DNA of 64,000 nt from Vesta saturnalis (Eukaryota > Arthropoda > Insecta > Coleoptera > Lampyridae). Each line of letters opens with the position of its first letter. Within the stretch, counting starts at the first letter, position 1. This document shows positions 22,451 to 33,199 of the stretch, one piece after another. The notes beneath the pieces were generated by a model. That model was not told where the DNA came from. It did not search any database and saw only the letters and a program-made list of their open reading frames with translations. The stretch covers positions 1 through 64,000 of the forward strand of contig JARFJB010001947.1 in assembly GCA_036346205.1 (NCBI GenBank), read 5' to 3'. The position numbers were made by a program, and so were the translations under genes.

Positions 22451-25400
22451 TTTTTTTTTTTATGATTGTGGACCTGAACAGGCTAAATAAGGCCTGTCAT
22501 GCTAAAGCACTCAGGAACACTTAAGAGGATGGATAGAGGGATAATGAATTGCCAATAGATGCCTATGAACAGCTACCTTAAATTTTCTCATATCATAAGT
22601 GAGAGGAAAACAGGAACTAGGGAGATCATTCCAGAGTTTAGAAGCCGTGGAAAATGTGGATTGCGCCCGTTTGGTACGACAAGTGGAGATTTGTACTGCA
22701 TACTGATGATGTGAATGAGCGAACCGAGTGTTTCTCGCAAAGATAGCCGGAGATGGTATCAAAGAATGTAATTCACCAGCACAATAGCCGTTGTAATAAC
22801 GATAATACAAAGAAAGAACTGAAACCATCCTTCTATGCTCAAGGGACTGTATGTAGAAGTTAAGGACGGGTCATTTATAAGCCTAATCGTTCTCTTTGAA
22901 TACGATCAACGATATCGAGAGCGTATTGAGGAGCACTAACCCAAAGGTGAGAATTATATTCCAGATGAGGCCGAATTTGGGCCTTATACAGCAGAAGGAG
23001 TTGTCGAGAGGTAAAGTACTGCTTAGATCTGTACAAAAAGCCTATTTTACGAGCAGCTGTTTTGGTAGCTACAGAAGATGGTCAACCCATGAGAGATTTG
23101 AAGATACAGTCATACCCAACAGAGTAATAGAGTCTGAAAACTTAAGAACTGAGCCATTCATACTTACAACAGGAAATGATCGATCTTTTTTGGCGGACAT
23201 AAGGCAACACTGAGTTTTGTTAGCATTAAATTTAACTAGATTATTGCTTCCCCATTCGAGAATACGTTGAATGTCTTTGTTGATTGAATTTGCCATTTCA
23301 GCTTTAATTTTTGATTTGACATAGAAGGTGGATTATCACTATGAGTAGACTGAGATGAACTACAGTGAAGAGTGCTATCGTCAGCAAAGCAATGGATGGG
23401 GTTAGTTGTTGAAGAAATAAGGTCGTTTATGTACAGCAGAAAAAGTGTAGGCGCTATAACGGATCCCTGTGGTACGCCCGCGTTAATGCTAACTTCTTTT
23501 GAAAAAAGCCATCAACTACGACACGTATTCGTCTTTTATCAAGGAAACTAGAAACCCAGTTGATGAGCGTATCATTTAACCCAACGAGGTGAGTTTGGCA
23601 AGTAAACACTTATGCCAAACTTGGTCAAATGCCTTTGAGATATCTAAAGCGACTACAACTGTTTCACCGGACTGCTCTACTGTATTGTTCCAAACTTGGG
23701 TCACATATGAAAGAAGATCGCCTGTTGAACGACTTTGCCTAAACCCATATTGGTGGTCACTAAGGAGTTTGTTAGTTTCAAGGAACGTGAGCAGTTGCTG
23801 ATTGATGGCTTTTTCCATGATTTTAGACAAAATGGAAGTGATGGCAATTGGTCTGTAATTTGAGGGATCGGTCTTATCAACTTTTTGGGAATAGGTTGAA
23901 CATTTGTTAACTTCCATGATGAAGGGAATTCCCCAGAAGATATAGAGATCGTATAGAGCTTAGATAGGACTGGTACTAGTTCGGGGGAACATTTATTTAA
24001 GACAATAGCTGGGATACCGTCTGGGCCAGTCGCCTTATTGAGATCAAGCCTACTGATGATCGATTCCAAGAGCTTGTACCGAAAATGAATTGGTTTCATA
24101 ACGTATGAAGAAGAGTTGACTAGGGGCACATCTTTTCCAGAATCATTGAGACACGAGTTTGATGCAAACAAATCCACAAAAACGTTGGCTTTGTCTACAG
24201 AATCAGCAACTACCGATCCGTCAATAGATGTCAGGGGGGGAAATGAAGATGTTCGAAAGTTTTACTAATGGCTTTTGCTAAAGACCAAAATTTACGACTG
24301 CCTAAAGGAGATGTAGCTAGTTCATTGCATTTTCGTTGTTCGAACAACTTTTTAGTTTTAGTGATGACACTTTTGCAGATATTTCTAGCACCAACGTATT
24401 CTACATGACTGTCAACCGATTTATTAGATTTCCATTTAATGTAACATTTATTTTTAAAGATATTGCATCAGAACAAGCCTTATTGAACCAGGGTTGGGAA
24501 CGTGAATGACCTACACGGTACTGTTTTTCGGAATGTATAACTCCATTCCCATGAGGATGACTTCAGATACTGAAAGAGCGATGTCCGAAGAAGAGGACGA
24601 CTTAAAACAATATTCACGCCATGGAAAGGTTGCAAAGAAATCCGTAAATCACTCCATCGAGCTGACTTAAAACACCACAAGGTTCTATCGGTTTTGCGAA
24701 CAACAGTGGAATTAGGTACAGTAGAAATGATTTTTATTAGACAATGGTCGGAAAGACCTAAAGGCGAAAGAACGGAAGTTTTATAAACAAGAGGGTTTGA
24801 TGTAAGAAAGAGATCTAGAAGATGTGGAGTATGGTTAGGGTTATCAGGGATTCTTGTGGGTTCAGAAATCATTTGTGTGAGATCACATGAAATAGCAAAT
24901 GTTTCTGCACTATGACCAGCGGATTTGTAGTAGATGAAAATTGAAGCCAATTAGAGTTATGAACATTGAAATCGCCTACAAATGAGATATCGCAAGATGG
25001 AAACTGAGACAGGAGATAGTCAACTTTCATACTAAGGTAATCGAAGAAGTCTTGAAAGTTGCTGTCATTAGGAGACCTATAAATGCAACAGTAGAATTTC
25101 ACAAAATTAGGACCAGAATGTTTAAACCAAATCACGTCAAAATTTTTATTTTCTAAGGAAGAAACCCTCTTGCAAGCAATTCTGTCCTTGATGTACGCAA
25201 TACGCCTCCTTTATATCGAAAGTTAGAGTGAAGATGGTATTGAGAAAATTGCAAGTCGGGTGACTCGGAGCTTTCAGAGAAGACTTGTGTTTCAGATATA
25301 AACAATATATCAGGTTGTAATTGTTCAAGATGTTGGTGAATAGCATTAAGATTAGACCTGATACCGCGGATGTTGCAGTAGTGAATCAGGAAGTTGATAC

Positions 25401-25672
25401 TTTCGATGACCGAGGTCGCTTGGGCCCTGCCCTCCCGGACCCGAGTGGGTCAGGATTTTACGTCCGGAATTTATAACCCTAGAAACCACAGCCATCTTAT
25501 TTTTTAATTTGGGACTTTTAATCCGATAGGAAGACAGTGAGGGCGAGATGGAAGGAAAAGGTAGCCGGCAGCCCTTACAGAGCTCAGAAAATCGGAGACC
25601 CAATATTAAGGAGCCCATGGTAAGGGTGGTGGTACCTCCCCGGCTGGCATGGAGTATACATGCCTACCACCT
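22451..25672 (-). mobile_element. Non-LTR retrotransposon, copy 2 (same LINE as 5778-8948)
   Basis: About 3,222 bp on the minus strand, from AGGTGGTA at 25672 to an 11-base poly(A), seen as T at 22451-22461. Very similar to copy 1 over its whole length but in opposite orientation, 13.5 kb away. It keeps the ~60 bp of endonuclease that copy 1 lacks, and lacks a ~30-bp stretch near the 5' end that copy 1 has. It lies 50 bp from the end of the Gypsy pol gene, about where that element's 3' LTR should be. Confidence 0.85.
22511..25618 (-). pseudogene. LINE endonuclease-reverse transcriptase, broken (copy 2)
   Basis: Same protein as copy 1. Here the endonuclease is more complete: IWFKHSGPNF near 25130, CCIYRSPNDS near 25085, FVGDFNVHNSNW near 24980 (Asp/Asn metal-site motif) and GLSDHCLI near 24760 (catalytic His). 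RT signatures follow: LNKATGPDGIPA near 24040, NYRPIAIT near 23865, ALDISKAFDQVWH near 23640, and FADDS with FADD at 23377-23388. The C-terminal LWNDLPSSCFP is near 22630. Frame changes near 25140, 24900, 24660-24200, 23900, 23500, 23180 and 22880 differ in part from copy 1, so the two copies decayed independently after insertion, apart from shared lesions possibly inherited from the parent. Confidence 0.85.
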
Positions 25673-25721
25673 ATTGAATGTAATAGTATCAAAAATACTA
25701 TTCAATAAAAATAATTTCGAT

Positions 25722-26880
25722 TTAATGTGGTTTTAAATCTTTAATGTGAAAATACTTTAAAGGTTTATCATTAAGAGTGGCCAATCGGTACGTGGTTGGC
25801 CCTAACACTTCAGTAACTTTTGCTTCAGTAAATTTTGGAGCTAACTTTTGACTATAATTTTTTGTCCCATCAGATAAGGTAAAATTATTTTACCCAACTA
25901 GATCGCCGACGTTTAATTTTAATGGACGACGTCGGAAATTGTAAGATTTTGAATTTTATTCGTAAGCCGCATGTAAATTTTGTTTTACATCCTTAAAAAT
26001 CGGTGAAAGTTCATTTAAATCTTGAACCAACTGTTCACGGTTGTTAATTGATAAATCATCCTCTTTAAAACCATTTAATCGAAGGATTCGACCAAATGAA
26101 CAGCGTTACGAATAGCATGGGCAATTTTGTGAATTTCAGCGTCCCATTCTTTATGATTACCTTTGACCTTATTGCAGTACCTACTTCTTTATTAACTATT
26201 TCAACAAAATTTACTTGAGGATGGTAAATCGCATTAAACCAAATGGAACTTTGTAAGAATCTAATGGGTTTTTAAGCAATGCACTCTTAAAGTGAGGGAC
26301 GTTGTCAACCATACAAATTTGTGGTACACCGGCAACTAGAAACATAATTTTCAATATATTGGTAAATTGCTTTAGCAGTAGCACTGCTCATTGGGTGAAT
26401 CAGAGTAAATTTGGTAAACCAATCGAAAAACGACCAGTAAAACAATATTTTCATTTTGCGATCAGGGAAAAGCACCTACTAAATCGATTGAAATGCATTG
26501 ATAAGGTAAGGAAACATTTTTCTCTTTACCCATAAGATCATAATGATTAAATTATGATTTACTTTGATTACAAATATTACAATTTCAAATGTATTTGGAA
26601 ATGTCTGATTTCATTTTTGGCCAATAATAGAATTCTTTAATTTTTGAAAAAGTTTTAAAAACACCAAAACGTGCTGATGCAGGATCATCGTGAAATTTTT
26701 GCAAAATACTTTTCCTTAGAGATTTAAGAACAACTAATTTCCATTCCACTAGATTGGATTAGATATTCTACTCATTTGAAATAAATTTGCAGTTTATTTT
26801 TTTCAATCAGGAAATAATTCAGAATTTTTTGAAACATTAATTAACATTTTCTTATACCAATCGTCTAAACCTACAACTCA
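25722..26880 (-). pseudogene. Gypsy integrase, broken
   Basis: Would insert the cDNA into the genome. Visible in order: an HHCC-like zinc domain (KFHDDPASARFG, then YYWPKMKSDI and CNICNQSK) around 26530-26700; a core motif MVDNVPHFKSAL near 26300 (the second catalytic Asp followed by N-x-P-x-F); KIAHAIRNAVH near 26120; and a C-terminal YNFRRRPLKLNVGDLV near 25920, typical of Gypsy integrase tails. It ends at KDLKPH and a stop at 25722. Several stops and shifts are present, and the first Asp and the Glu of the triad could not be placed with confidence. Confidence 0.7.
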
Positions 26881-27330
26881 GTTAACTTCTAATGGCGCTC
26901 TTGAAAGTGCGTCAGGAACAGTATTTAATTTACCTTTCCTATGAATTACTTCAAAATCAAATTGTTGAAGTTTAACACTCCATCGGGTTAATCGACCTGA
27001 AGGATCTTTTAAATTATTGAGCCAAATCAGTGAATGATGGTATGTAATTACTTTAAAACGTGTGCCTTTAATATAAGGTGTAAACTTTTGAATTCCAAAA
27101 ATAACAGCTAGTAATTCCCGTTCAGTAATAAAATAATTTTGCTCGGCTTTATTTAAAGTACGAGAACCGTAAGCAATAACCATTTCATCATCTCCCTCAC
27201 CTTGGGTACCATGAGCACATTCCGATAAATCTTTTAACTTCTGTAAATGTTTTTGTTTGAGGAAATTTGAAATCGCATCCACTTTTGATGGATCGGTATG
27301 AAGACCGTTTTTATCAATAACAAAACCCAA
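26878..27330 (-). pseudogene. Gypsy RNase H domain
   Basis: Open over 150 codons. GFVIDKNGLHTDPSKVDAI marks the RT connection, then YGSRTLNKAEQNYFITEREL (catalytic Glu), FGIQKFTPYIKGTRF, TYHHSLIWL (the usual Asp of T-D-H is Tyr here) and RKGKLNTVPDALSRAP (catalytic Asp of the DALSR box). The RNase H would degrade template RNA during cDNA synthesis. A gap after DAISNFLKQ suggests a deletion of the N-terminal part of the domain. Confidence 0.8.
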
Positions 27331-27483
27331 ATTTGATAATTGTGGTTTACAAAATTCATATTTACTTAAATTAATATTTAATTTAGCATCGTTAAGCCTT
27401 TTAAAAACTTCTTTTAAAATAGAAATATGTTCTTTAAATGTACTTGAAAATATAATAATGTCATCTAAATGGAAAAAAACAGA

Positions 27484-27972
27484 TTAGGATAAATCATGAC
27501 CCAAAATGGAATCCATAAATCTTTGTGACGTACTGGGTGCATTGCTAAGTCCCATTGGCATAACGGTATATTCAAACAAACCTCTTCGTGGAGCAGTAAA
27601 AGCAGTATTTTCACAATTTCCGGGGTCTAAAGGAATTTGCCACAAAGATTCCTTTAAATCTGTTGAAGTTAAATACCTAGCATCTCTTAATTTATCCAAA
27701 ATATCGTTTAAAAATGGTAATGGGTTCTTAGTAACTGAATTTAATATTTTTGCGTCAAAGCAGACTCTAAACTCGCCTGGTTTCTTTCTAACTAAAACCA
27801 TTGGAGAATTCCAAGGGGAAGAACTGGATTTAATAATACCTTGATCTAACATTTCGTCAATTTCTTTACTTGCGTGTTCCAACATAGCGGGACATAAAGG
27901 ATAGTATCTTTGTTTAATTGGAATGGCATCATCAGTATTAATATTATGAAAAGTTTTATTGATTTTAAACAA
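27484..27972 (-). pseudogene. Gypsy reverse transcriptase, N-terminal two thirds
   Basis: A 162-codon open frame with IKQRYYPLCPAM, EMLDQGIIKSSSSPWNSP, VRKKPGEFRVCFDAKILN, LTSTDLKESLWQIPLD (motif A; a typical S-x-D-L-x-x-G-Y is altered) and FEYTVMPMGLSNAPSTSQRF. It stops just before the Y-x-D-D box; the weakly preserved continuation around 27400-27480 includes VFFHLDDIIIFSS-like sequence, so the active-site DD may survive in another frame. Confidence 0.85.
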
Positions 27973-27999
27973 TTTTGAATTTGCTCAAGTTTTGAAAAG

Positions 28000-28482
28000 G
28001 TCCACAACTTGGTTCAATTCAGTAATTTGATCAGTGTTAAGATCGTCGATACTGTTAATCATTGAAAAACTTGTGTCTACAGAATTTGCAACAAAAAAAT
28101 TTCCACCAAAATCAAATAAGTGACAAAAGTCCATTCTCAAAATAAATGCAGTGGTAATAGTTGCAGAAACAATAAATGAAATTGTTTTTGTAACATGATT
28201 AATAGTCAGAGATAAGTCAACACCTCCCAAAATGGATTGTAAAGAACCATGGGTAATAATTAGTGATGAAAAAGGTGAATTCCTATTTAATTTCAAATCA
28301 TATTTGTCAATTAAAAACATTGCGGGCTTACATAGGATTGTAACAGTAACTCCACTGTCTAATAAAGCCACAAAATTTTCGTTAAAAATTTTTACATTAA
28401 TAAAAGGTCTACTATCATTTCCTTTTTCAACAAATTTTGAACAAAATTTTGGAGTTCCATAAAGTTTATTTACCGTAATCAA
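28000..28482 (-). pseudogene. Gypsy aspartic protease and linker
   Basis: Shows RPFINVKIF then FVALLDSGVTVTIL, the retropepsin active-site box; DSG replaces the usual DTG/DSG-A and valine follows in place of alanine. The downstream strand FILRMDFCHLF corresponds to the flap/second half (I-L-G-x-D-F-L). The frame runs on toward the RT and breaks near 27985. Confidence 0.7.
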
Positions 28483-28559
28483 CCGTTCTTTTCAAACATA
28501 TTTGTCAGTCTCTGTAAAATTGTTAGGAACGTGTAGACTAACAGAACACTTCCCAATTA

Positions 28560-29874
28560 AAAGTTTTTTTAAAAATTGCACTTTGGGCAAGTAAAAGTCA
28601 CGTCGGAATGAACACATTTGTAACAAAAGGTAATATTATCATCATTCTCACAAGTGTGATAGGTATGTCCTAATTGTTTACATTTAAAACAAGTTGTCAT
28701 TGGGTTAGCCGTATTGCTTTTTGAATTTTTAAGAGTTGAATTCGAAATTTTCGGTTTAACACCAGTAAAATTAATTTTTGGTTTATTGTTTTGATTCGAA
28801 GAAGATTTTGAATTGTCTTCATGTTGTTTTTGAAAATCTGAATTTGAATTGTTTTTAAATTTAGAGTTTTGTACTTTAACCTATTGTAATTTTTTATATA
28901 AATCAACGAACTGAGAAATATTGGTAACATTGACAAGAGCCAATTGTGTTGAATACCGAGGCTGTAAATTTTTCATAATAATTTTAAGTTGTTCAACATC
29001 AGTAGGAGGAACGTCTAATTGAGAAAATGAATTAATCATTTCAGAAATAAGGAAGGTTGGAATTTCATCAAAAGTCTGTTTCCTGCTTTTAATTTCATTT
29101 AACAACAGTTCGTCACGCCCTTCGGGTAAAAAGTCACTTTTTAATTTAAGAATAAGCTCATCCCAAGAATTTATTTGAGACCTAATGGCTCTAAACCACG
29201 TCAAACCCCTTCCAGAAAATATATCAATTCCGGATAATAACATATCTGTCTTTGAAATATTACGTGCAACCTTTGTATAAATGAGAACACTTCTTTTTCA
29301 CTACCACTAAATTTAAGATTTAATTTGTAAACAGGAATAGAATTTCTAGAAATATTTAGATTCTTCATTAAATTTAAAAAATCTTTAGTTGGGATACTTA
29401 CTGAAGTATTAATCAGTTCATTATTTGCCATCGAAATGTTGGAATTATCAAGATATTGTGAGTCATTACTTAATTCAAATTTATCATTAAGTGTTTCGAT
29501 TAATTCAATATTATTACATAGTGAAAGTAATTGATCACGTACAAGCACATGCTCATCGACAAACAATGTATAATTTAATCGCTTTAAAATATGTAAAAGA
29601 CGAGTACACAGTTTGAGATATTCACTTTTCGTTGGATTAATTTTGTACAGATTTATTAAAGTTTAAATATGAGTAAGTTTTTCTTTTAAACAAACTAGTT
29701 CTTCATTTTGTATAAGAATCAAATAATTTTGAATCGACCTTTTCCAGATTCAGTTTACATCGTAATAATTTGCGCTTTTCATCAACCGATAAATTTTCTG
29801 CTCCATAAATATTACGGTCCCAATTCCATTAATAACTCATCGCTTCTAAGAGCATCTACTACATAATTCGACAT
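28560..29874 (-). pseudogene. Gypsy Gag, broken, with zinc knuckles
   Basis: The first codon is ATG at 29874-29872 (SNYVVDALRSDELL follows), with a stop soon after at 29834. A middle part (29201-29566) has KDFLNLMKNLNI and YKLNLKFSGSEKEV. A capsid-like part (28881-29243) has GRGLTWFRAIRSQINSWDEL, FLPEGRDELLLNEIKSRKQ and SQLDVPPTDVEQL. Two zinc knuckles at 28578-28692 read CFKCKQLGHTYHTC and FCYKCVHSDVTFTCPKC. Gag would package element RNA. At least four frame breaks are present. Confidence 0.75.
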
Positions 29875-30054
29875 AGTAATAAATGGCATACGAATAAGAC
29901 ACAAAATTCAATAAGATTACAACAATCGTAAATACAAAATATTACAATATCTTTATATAGTTGTCAACAGTATTCGGAATTGCAACAAACATAAGCGAAG
30001 ATATCTGACGGTAATAATTGCAAATCGACGTCCCACGCTCGGACACTAGTGTAA
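29875..30054. other. Presumed Gypsy leader, no LTR recognised
   Basis: About 180 bp upstream of the gag start with no clear primer-binding site. It ends where Harbinger-related sequence begins. Confidence 0.3.
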
Positions 30055-30114
30055 AGCCTTTAAAGTCGGTGTACAAATCCTAAACTATTTGTATACTTCT
30101 ACATGATGTTAACA

Positions 30115-30880
30115 AGACTACAGCTGCTAAAATCATTAACAAGTCTGTGTCTGCCCTAGCTCAGTTAAGACCACAATTCATAAAACTTTGTAGGCTTGAG
30201 GAGGAAAAAACGTATGCAAAAGCGCGGTTCCATAATATTTCCAGGTTCCTAGAGTACTTGGGGAACTGGATTGCACACATATTCGTATTCATTCACCTGG
30301 TTTGCCCAATACCTGTTTTTCATGTAACATTTTACTACGAACGTACACTTCTACAGGAGGTCCTAATTCTGAAACACTTAGAAGTACAAAGGATTATTTC
30401 TCTTTTAATGTCCAAGTTATTAGTGATGTAAGTTACTATATAAAGAACATTGTTACCCGATGGCCTAAGTCTAGTCACGATGCCATCTTCGATAATTCAT
30501 TAATTAGAATGCAATTTGAAAATAATGAAATTGGGGATGGGTTATTATTAGGGGATAGTGCTTATCTTTTACGGTCGTATTTAATTATCCCGATAAATAG
30601 TGCTCATCTGGAAGTAGAAAATTTAGTTAGCGAATCCCTAATTCGTACCAGAACAGTGGTTGAGAGGACGTTCGGAATTTGGAAAAGGAGATTTCCAATA
30701 CTAACTATTGGCATAAGGTTTTCTCTGAACTTCGTGCAAAACATAGTTATAGCAACAGCAGTATTACACAATATAGCTCGAACAGAAAGGGATATTATTC
30801 CAGAACTTGAAGATGTGCCAGATGAAGAAAATATTGAAAATCCAGGCAATACTCAAGAAAATAACACAATCACAGACTAG
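30115..30880 (+). pseudogene. PIF/Harbinger transposase, catalytic part (copy B)
   Basis: A DDE transposase (HARBI1-like) that would cut and paste the element at short A+T targets. In order: KTTAAKIINKSVSALAQLR and FIKLCRLEEEKTYAKARFHN (30118-30240), then after a frame change VLGELDCTHIRIHSPG (first Asp), then after another change GGPNSETLRSTKDYFSFNVQ, NIVTRWPKSSHDA, GLLLGDSAYLL (second Asp), RTRTVVERTFGIWKRRFP (Glu) and IATAVLHNIAR. The frame ends at 30880 with an acidic tail. All three catalytic residues remain; two frameshifts and the missing N-terminus inactivate it. Sequence just upstream (30055-30110) also occurs at 17190-17250 near copy A. Confidence 0.85.
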
Positions 30881-31357
30881 AATTATTAAACTATTTTCAT
30901 CAATTGCATAATAAATTAAATTAGGATACTTTCTTAAATAATTTGTGGTGCACACTTTGTAGCATAAACATTTTAATAAATTTTGTTTTATTTTTAAGGT
31001 TTCAATTTCCAAATTATGTTTTTCCTGTTCATTTGCTTTTCGCTGCTTGAGATACACCAACTCTTCCTGTTTCATTTCATGTTTTTTTTTGCAATATTGG
31101 ACTGTAATTCAATTTCAATTAACGCCTCTCTTTTATTAGCAATTCCATCAAATTTTTTATGGAGATTTTCACTGTTTTTTTAAGGTTTTGGTCTAATGGA
31201 TTGTGGAGTCCAGGAATGGCATAGCAGTATTTTTTATGCTAAAGCCACATAAATAGATAATTTTATTAAATTATGTATAAATAATTTTATTAAATATGTA
31301 AATAGTTTTATAATTGTATTATGACCTGATTAAATTAGTTACAATGCGCTAATAAAG

Positions 31358-31489
31358 CAATCGATGTAAATTTTGTCTTTATGTATAGCTAATGTAAATT
31401 CTGAATTTAATGGGATTGTTATTATTATCCGATTAAATTTAGAATTTACATTAGTTCTACTTACATAAAGACAAAATTTACATCGATTG
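31358..31489. repeat. Palindromic MITE, 132 bp
   Basis: CAATCGATGTAAATTTTGTC at 31358 is matched exactly by its reverse complement ending at 31489, and the arms extend almost without break to the centre near 31424. Likely inserted into the Myb-like pseudogene. Confidence 0.75.
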
Positions 31490-31497
31490 GGGCTTGT

Positions 31498-31570
31498 ACT
31501 TCGATAGCGCAGTTGGTTAGCGCGGTACTCTAGCAAAGTACAGGTCATAGGTTCAAATCCTACTCAAGGT
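31498..31570 (+). tRNA. tRNA-like sequence, AGC anticodon (tRNA-Ala-like or SINE head)
   Basis: A cloverleaf can be drawn: D-arm GCGC/GCGC with loop AGTTGGTTA, anticodon arm GTACT/AGTAC with loop CTAGCAA (anticodon AGC at 31532-31534), T-arm ATAGG/CCTAC with one A-C mismatch, and an acceptor stem with about two mispairs. The internal pol III boxes are intact: box A TAGCGCAGTTGG and box B GGTTCAAATCC. The weak acceptor and T stems, and the position 8 bp after a MITE inside a dead transposon gene, favour a tRNA pseudogene or tRNA-derived SINE over a working tRNA. Confidence 0.5.
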
Positions 31571-32572
31571 AAATTTTTTATTTATGTATTTAATAAAATT
31601 AATAATAATTTTTAATTACATATTTACCTTTGAACTTATTCGTTCACAACAAAAACGTACAATACATAAATCTATTTATCAGTGTAACATTACTATATAC
31701 TATACAAATTTGCACTAGAACCTCCTTCATTTGAGATCAGCTGTACACGTATATCAGTTGATCTGCTCGGTATATTTTCCTCTGCTTCTATTGCGTTTGT
31801 GGTAGGTTCAAGTATTAGTTGATTGTCCAGTAGCTTACTATCCACGTTTTCGAAACATTACAAAATTAGTTGTATATCTGATAAATTAAGCACATTTAAG
31901 TAACTTAACATAAAGAGTAAACCTTTTATTCATGTATCTAATAAAATTAATAATAATTGTTAATAACATAAAGGGTATTTAAATTAAAATTTTCTTTGTT
32001 GTGAGGGATAGCCTGTAGTACAACGTTTACCTTGATCATAGTTATCCACTGTTGCATTTACAGGTAATGTAACTACAGTAGATGGTTGTTGACTTATCGT
32101 CACCACAGTCTAAATATCTACAATGCCGTTCGATAAAGTATAAATCTATAAAACGACAACACAACCCAAAAAAATACCTTCATCTCAGTCATTTGGCGTT
32201 TTCAGTCCTTCAAATTGCAGATTTAACAACGATAGTAATTTTTTTTCATAATCGGTGTATGTAATATGTTCTGCAGGGCCACCTCCAATTTTATATAAAT
32301 TGCACTTCTCAGTGTCTTTATTTTTTTATTAAGCACGTTTTAGTCCCTCATATTTTATTTTTAATGTCTTTGTCGAACGAAATGATGATCCTGAAATAAC
32401 ATTAAATGAATTTTTTAGGTCCTTTCAAACTTCTTCTTTTTGTTTCACGTTCACCTGCAGATCTCGTTGCAGTTTATTTAATTGTGAGGTCATCTGAATA
32501 AAAGTGATGGGGGGAAGCTCCACCCATTCTACTACATATATACATTATTTGTCTTCAGTGCATATTGTCATC

Positions 32573-32575
<3 letters not shown>

Positions 32576-32621
<46 letters not shown>
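32576..32621. repeat. (TA)n microsatellite
   Basis: Uninterrupted TA dinucleotides for about 46 bases. It truncates the Harbinger-related upstream region. Confidence 0.95.
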
Positions 32622-32624
<3 letters not shown>

Positions 32625-32934
32625 ATTTTTTTAATTTTAAACTCATACATAAATGTATGTATAATGCATTTCATAATTACAAGCTATTGTTTTTTTTATA
32701 TTACAAACTTTATTCGTTATTACTACATGTAAATATAAAACGCGTTAAAATGGTTTATTTCTTTTTGAAAGTGTCATTACATGTCACTTCTTTGTTAATG
32801 AATTTAAGCATTATAATCCTCAATGAAACCTACATCTGTCTAAAGTCCAATTTATATTCCCACTCGTTTTAAAGCTCACATCTAGTTACTTTTCTAGTTA
32901 CGTATGTCTAGCATAGATACGAATCACACATATC

Positions 32935-33072
32935 TGGTTATTTGTTTTGTGACATATTTGCAGAGATGAGATTCAAACCACACATGTCTGGTCACCTACT
33001 AATTTAAAAAAAAAGCGCGCATCAGCTATTTTTAGTGATACTGCTGTTGCTATAATTTTTAGGTAAGACGCA
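32935..33072. repeat. Left direct repeat flanking the 33.2-33.9 kb open frame
   Basis: Contains cacacatgtctggtcac, gcgcatcagctatttttagtga and gctataatttttag. The same ordered words occur at 34047-34141. A shorter internal echo (acacatatctggtta) occurs at 32927. Confidence 0.6.
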
Positions 33073-33199
33073 AACCTGTCTTCATTATGATGTACCTACT
33101 TTTTGTTTAATCAAGAAATAAAGACATCTTTGCAATAAAAAATATATAGTTTATTTCCAAACAGTTACACATGCATATACATTATTATTATTTCTTTCT

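Larger units (their letters stand above)
25722..29874 (-). mobile_element. Ty3/Gypsy LTR retrotransposon internal region, degenerate
   Basis: Minus-strand order gag, zinc knuckles, protease, RT, RNase H, integrase spans 4.15 kb. The order RT-RNase H-integrase defines Ty3/Gypsy rather than Copia. No env-like frame is present. I could not find LTRs on either side: the 3' flank is occupied by LINE copy 2 and the 5' flank meets Harbinger sequence at about 30054. The element is single copy in this window and many frames are broken. Confidence 0.85.
30960..32493 (-). pseudogene. Harbinger Myb/SANT-like (Zeste-type) DNA-binding protein, broken
   Basis: Many Harbinger elements need a second protein with a Myb/SANT trihelix that binds the ends and recruits the transposase. 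A start at 32493 (MTSQLNKLQRDLQ) is followed by KDLKNSFNVISGSSFRSTK, LKIKYEGLKRA and LYKIGGGPAEHITY (about 32240-32430), matching the W-x-x-I..F-N..R....L-K-x-x-Y-x-x-L-K..K-T-G-G-G-P pattern of Zeste-like proteins. The C-terminal coiled coil appears as EELVYLKQRKANEQEKHNL near 31060. Stops and shifts are frequent. A palindromic MITE and a tRNA-like sequence separate the two halves. Confidence 0.65.

Noticed and set aside
27506..28462. Plus-strand frames opposite Gypsy pol
   Set aside because: Antisense shadows of the RT and protease frames.
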